Below, piece by piece: positions 5,735-7,082 of a stretch of 7,082 nt of DNA. The notes under the pieces are model-generated. The model saw only the letters and a program-made list of their open reading frames with translations, did no database searches and was not told the DNA's origin. This stretch comes from an uncultured Pseudorhodobacter sp. (GTDB taxonomy: Bacteria; Pseudomonadota; Alphaproteobacteria; Rhodobacterales; Rhodobacteraceae): positions 1-7,082 of the forward strand of contig CAMFIX010000151.1 in the NCBI GenBank assembly GCA_945952425.1. Direction: 5' to 3'. The position numbers and the translations under genes were made by a program. The first letter of the stretch is position 1. Every line of letters starts with the position of its first letter.

Positions 5735-6612
5735 TGCGTCACCTTCTCATCGCCGTCAGCCTTCTGGCCTTGGGCCTTCCTGCGATGGCGCAGGACAAGG
5801 CCCAGACGCTGGCCGATGTGAAGGCAGAGCTTGCGACGCTGGCCGCCCAGCTGGTCAGCCTGAAGCAAGAGGTCGTGGCGTCGGGCGCCGCGACCAATGG
5901 CACGGCGGGGGCTGACCCCCTGTCGCGCATGGATGCGATCGAGGCCGCGCTGACCAAGCTGACCGCCCGGACCGAGGCGGTGGAGCAGAAGGTCAATGCG
6001 GTGGTCTCGGACGGCACCAACCGCATCGGCGACATCGAGTTCCGCCTGTGCGAGCTGACCCAAGGCTGCGACCCCGGCAGCCTGCCGCCGACGCCGGACC
6101 TTGGCGCCATGGCTTCGGGCGCCAAGGCCGCCGCCAAGACCGACACGCCCAAGGCGCCACCGGCCAAGCCTGCGACGGCTGGCACCACCGATACGACGAC
6201 GACCACCTCCTCCGACCAGCCCGAGCTGGCGATGAACGAGAAAGCAGACTTCGATCGGGCCAAGGGGGTGCTCGATTCCGGTGACTTTCCGGGCGCCGCG
6301 GACCTCTTTAAGACCTATGCCCAATCCTTTCCGGGCGGCCCACTCGTCCCGCAAGCCGACATCTACCGCGGCGACGCCCTGACCCAGACCGGCGACACGG
6401 CCAATGCCGCCCGCGCCTATCTGGATGCGTTTTCCGCCAAGCAGGACGGCCCCCTGGCCGGTCAGGCGCTGGTCAAGCTCGGCCAGTCGCTGGCCAAGCT
6501 CGGCCAGGGCCCCGAAGCCTGCGTGACGCTGGCCGAGGTCGGCAAGCGCTTCCCCGGCTCGGCCGATGCGACGACGGCCGCCACGGCCATGCAGGCGCAG
6601 GGCTGCCAGTAA
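5734..6612 (+). CDS. cpoB: Cell division coordinator CpoB (YbgF), TPR periplasmic protein
   Basis: CpoB is a periplasmic TolA-associated protein that, in E. coli, coordinates septal peptidoglycan synthesis with outer-membrane constriction. The protein is 292 residues. A signal peptide (1-19, ending PAMA) is followed by a predicted coiled-coil/trimerisation region (about 22-105, broken near 50-62) containing GTNRIGDIEFRLCEL. A Pro/Ala/Thr-rich linker (about 114-165, with a run of five Thr) leads to TPR-like helices (about 170-292), including DFDRAKGVLDSGDFPGAADLF in two pieces from 172. Four cysteines (106, 112, 263, 291) could form disulfides. The ATG at 5734 overlaps the pal stop; a GTG at 5731 would add one residue and cannot be excluded. 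It is the last tol gene and lies just before tilS. Confidence 0.93.
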   Translation: MRHLLIAVSLLALGLPAMAQDKAQTLADVKAELATLAAQLVSLKQEVVASGAATNGTAGADPLSRMDAIEAALTKLTARTEAVEQKVNAVVSDGTNRIGDIEFRLCELTQGCDPGSLPPTPDLGAMASGAKAAAKTDTPKAPPAKPATAGTTDTTTTTSSDQPELAMNEKADFDRAKGVLDSGDFPGAADLFKTYAQSFPGGPLVPQADIYRGDALTQTGDTANAARAYLDAFSAKQDGPLAGQALVKLGQSLAKLGQGPEACVTLAEVGKRFPGSADATTAATAMQAQGCQ

Positions 6613-6613
6613 G

Positions 6614-7082
6614 GTGGCCCCCGCCGGTCGAGGCCCCGGGTCAGGCCCGGGGCGCCCAGGCGACAGCGGACCGCTCCCGCGACTATTGGCCGCTTTGCCG
6701 GTGACCGAGGGGCTCGGGCTGGCGGTGTCGGGCGGCGGCGACAGCATGGCGATGCTGCATATGCTGGCCCCCCTGAAGCCCCGCGTTGCCACTGTCCACC
6801 ACCACCTGCGCCCCGAGGCCGAGGCCGAAGCCGCGCTGGTGGCCCAGACCTGCGCCCGGCTTGGCCTGCAGCACACCACCCTGCACTGGCACTGGGACGG
6901 GCGCGGCAACCTGTCGGACGCCGCCCGCCGCGGCCGCCGCGATCTGCTGGCCGCCTGGAACCCCGTGGTCGTCCTGGCCCATACCGAAGACGACCTGGCC
7001 GAGACCTTCCTGATGCGCCTCTCCCGCGGTTCGGGCGTCGATGGGCTTGCGGCCATGGCCCCGGCCTTTCCCCATATGGGCG
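6614..7082 (+). CDS. tilS: tRNA(Ile)-lysidine synthetase TilS, N-terminal part, runs off the right edge
   Basis: TilS attaches lysine to C34 of the AUA-reading tRNA(Ile) using ATP, giving lysidine in the cytoplasm. The 156 visible residues (counted from GTG 6614) carry the N-type ATP pyrophosphatase PP-loop SGGGDS at 39-44, a VHHHLRPEAEAEAALVA stretch from 61, and HTEDDLAETFLMRL at 123-136 followed by RGSGVDGL. The last motif usually has Gln where this protein has Leu128. The frame is open from GTG 6614, two bases after the cpoB stop, giving 36 residues before the core, but it has no good Shine-Dalgarno and the first 20 residues are coded partly by a palindrome. TTG 6686 or GTG 6701 are other possible starts. 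TilS following cpoB is common in Rhodobacterales (recalled). Confidence 0.88.
   Translation, partial: MAPAGRGPGSGPGRPGDSGPLPRLLAALPVTEGLGLAVSGGGDSMAMLHMLAPLKPRVATVHHHLRPEAEAEAALVAQTCARLGLQHTTLHWHWDGRGNLSDAARRGRRDLLAAWNPVVVLAHTEDDLAETFLMRLSRGSGVDGLAAMAPAFPHMG
6633..6653. repeat. GC-rich palindromic element at the cpoB/tilS junction
   Basis: GCCCCGGG at 6633-6640 and CCCGGGGC at 6646-6653 form a perfect 8-bp stem around TCAGG. No T run follows. Its shape resembles the dispersed CCCCGG/CCGGGG palindromes common in alphaproteobacterial intergenic DNA (recalled, not searched). If tilS starts at 6614 it lies in coding DNA for residues of the form RGPGSGPGRP. Confidence 0.6.

Noticed and set aside
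5680..7056. 458-residue minus-strand frame opposite cpoB and tilS
   Set aside because: It crosses two convincing plus-strand genes in antisense and has typical low-stop GC composition.

Overview
The window is a high-GC chromosomal segment holding a nearly complete Tol-Pal gene cluster in the order tolQ, tolR, tolA, (a second TolA C-terminal domain gene), tolB, pal, cpoB, followed by the 5' part of tilS. Gene order, the styles of TolQ, TolR, Pal and CpoB, the proline-rich TolA linker and the cpoB-tilS junction point to an alphaproteobacterium, most likely a Rhodobacterales/Rhodobacteraceae member (inference from protein style and synteny; no search was run).

Left edge (1-600): two minus-strand frames, overlapping by 14 nt like an operon. 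The upstream one encodes a small hydrophobic, probably membrane-embedded protein. The downstream one starts behind a good Shine-Dalgarno and runs off the left edge. Neither could be assigned to a family. This DNA is clearly less GC-rich than the rest (hand counts: about 42% at 301-420 and 56% at 1-180, against 72% at 1261-1320), which suggests an accessory insertion next to the tol operon. The thioesterase gene ybgC, often found just before tolQ, is not in the window. A plus-strand terminator-like hairpin at 608-635 has no visible plus-strand gene to serve.

Tol operon (820-6612): all genes are on the plus strand and tightly packed. There are 1-nt gaps at tolQ/tolR and tolR/tolA, a GTGA overlap between tolA and the extra gene, 28 nt before tolB, 77 nt before pal with a hairpin and a candidate internal promoter, and a TGATG overlap at pal/cpoB. 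TolQ and TolR form the proton-driven inner-membrane motor. TolA spans the periplasm, TolB and the lipoprotein Pal form the outer-membrane and peptidoglycan-bound partners, and CpoB links the system to septal peptidoglycan synthesis.

The most notable item is the 143-residue protein encoded at 3332-3763. It has an export-like N-terminus and a short proline-rich linker joined to a second copy of the TolA C-terminal (TonB-C-like) domain. By hand alignment it matches TolA's own C-terminus at about 42 of 90 positions, so it is a tandem paralogue within the operon that lacks TolA's long linker.

Right edge (6614-7082): the 5' part of tilS, tRNA(Ile)-lysidine synthetase, with its SGGGDS PP-loop. A perfect GC-rich palindrome at 6633-6653 lies between the cpoB stop and the conserved tilS core, so the tilS start codon is uncertain.
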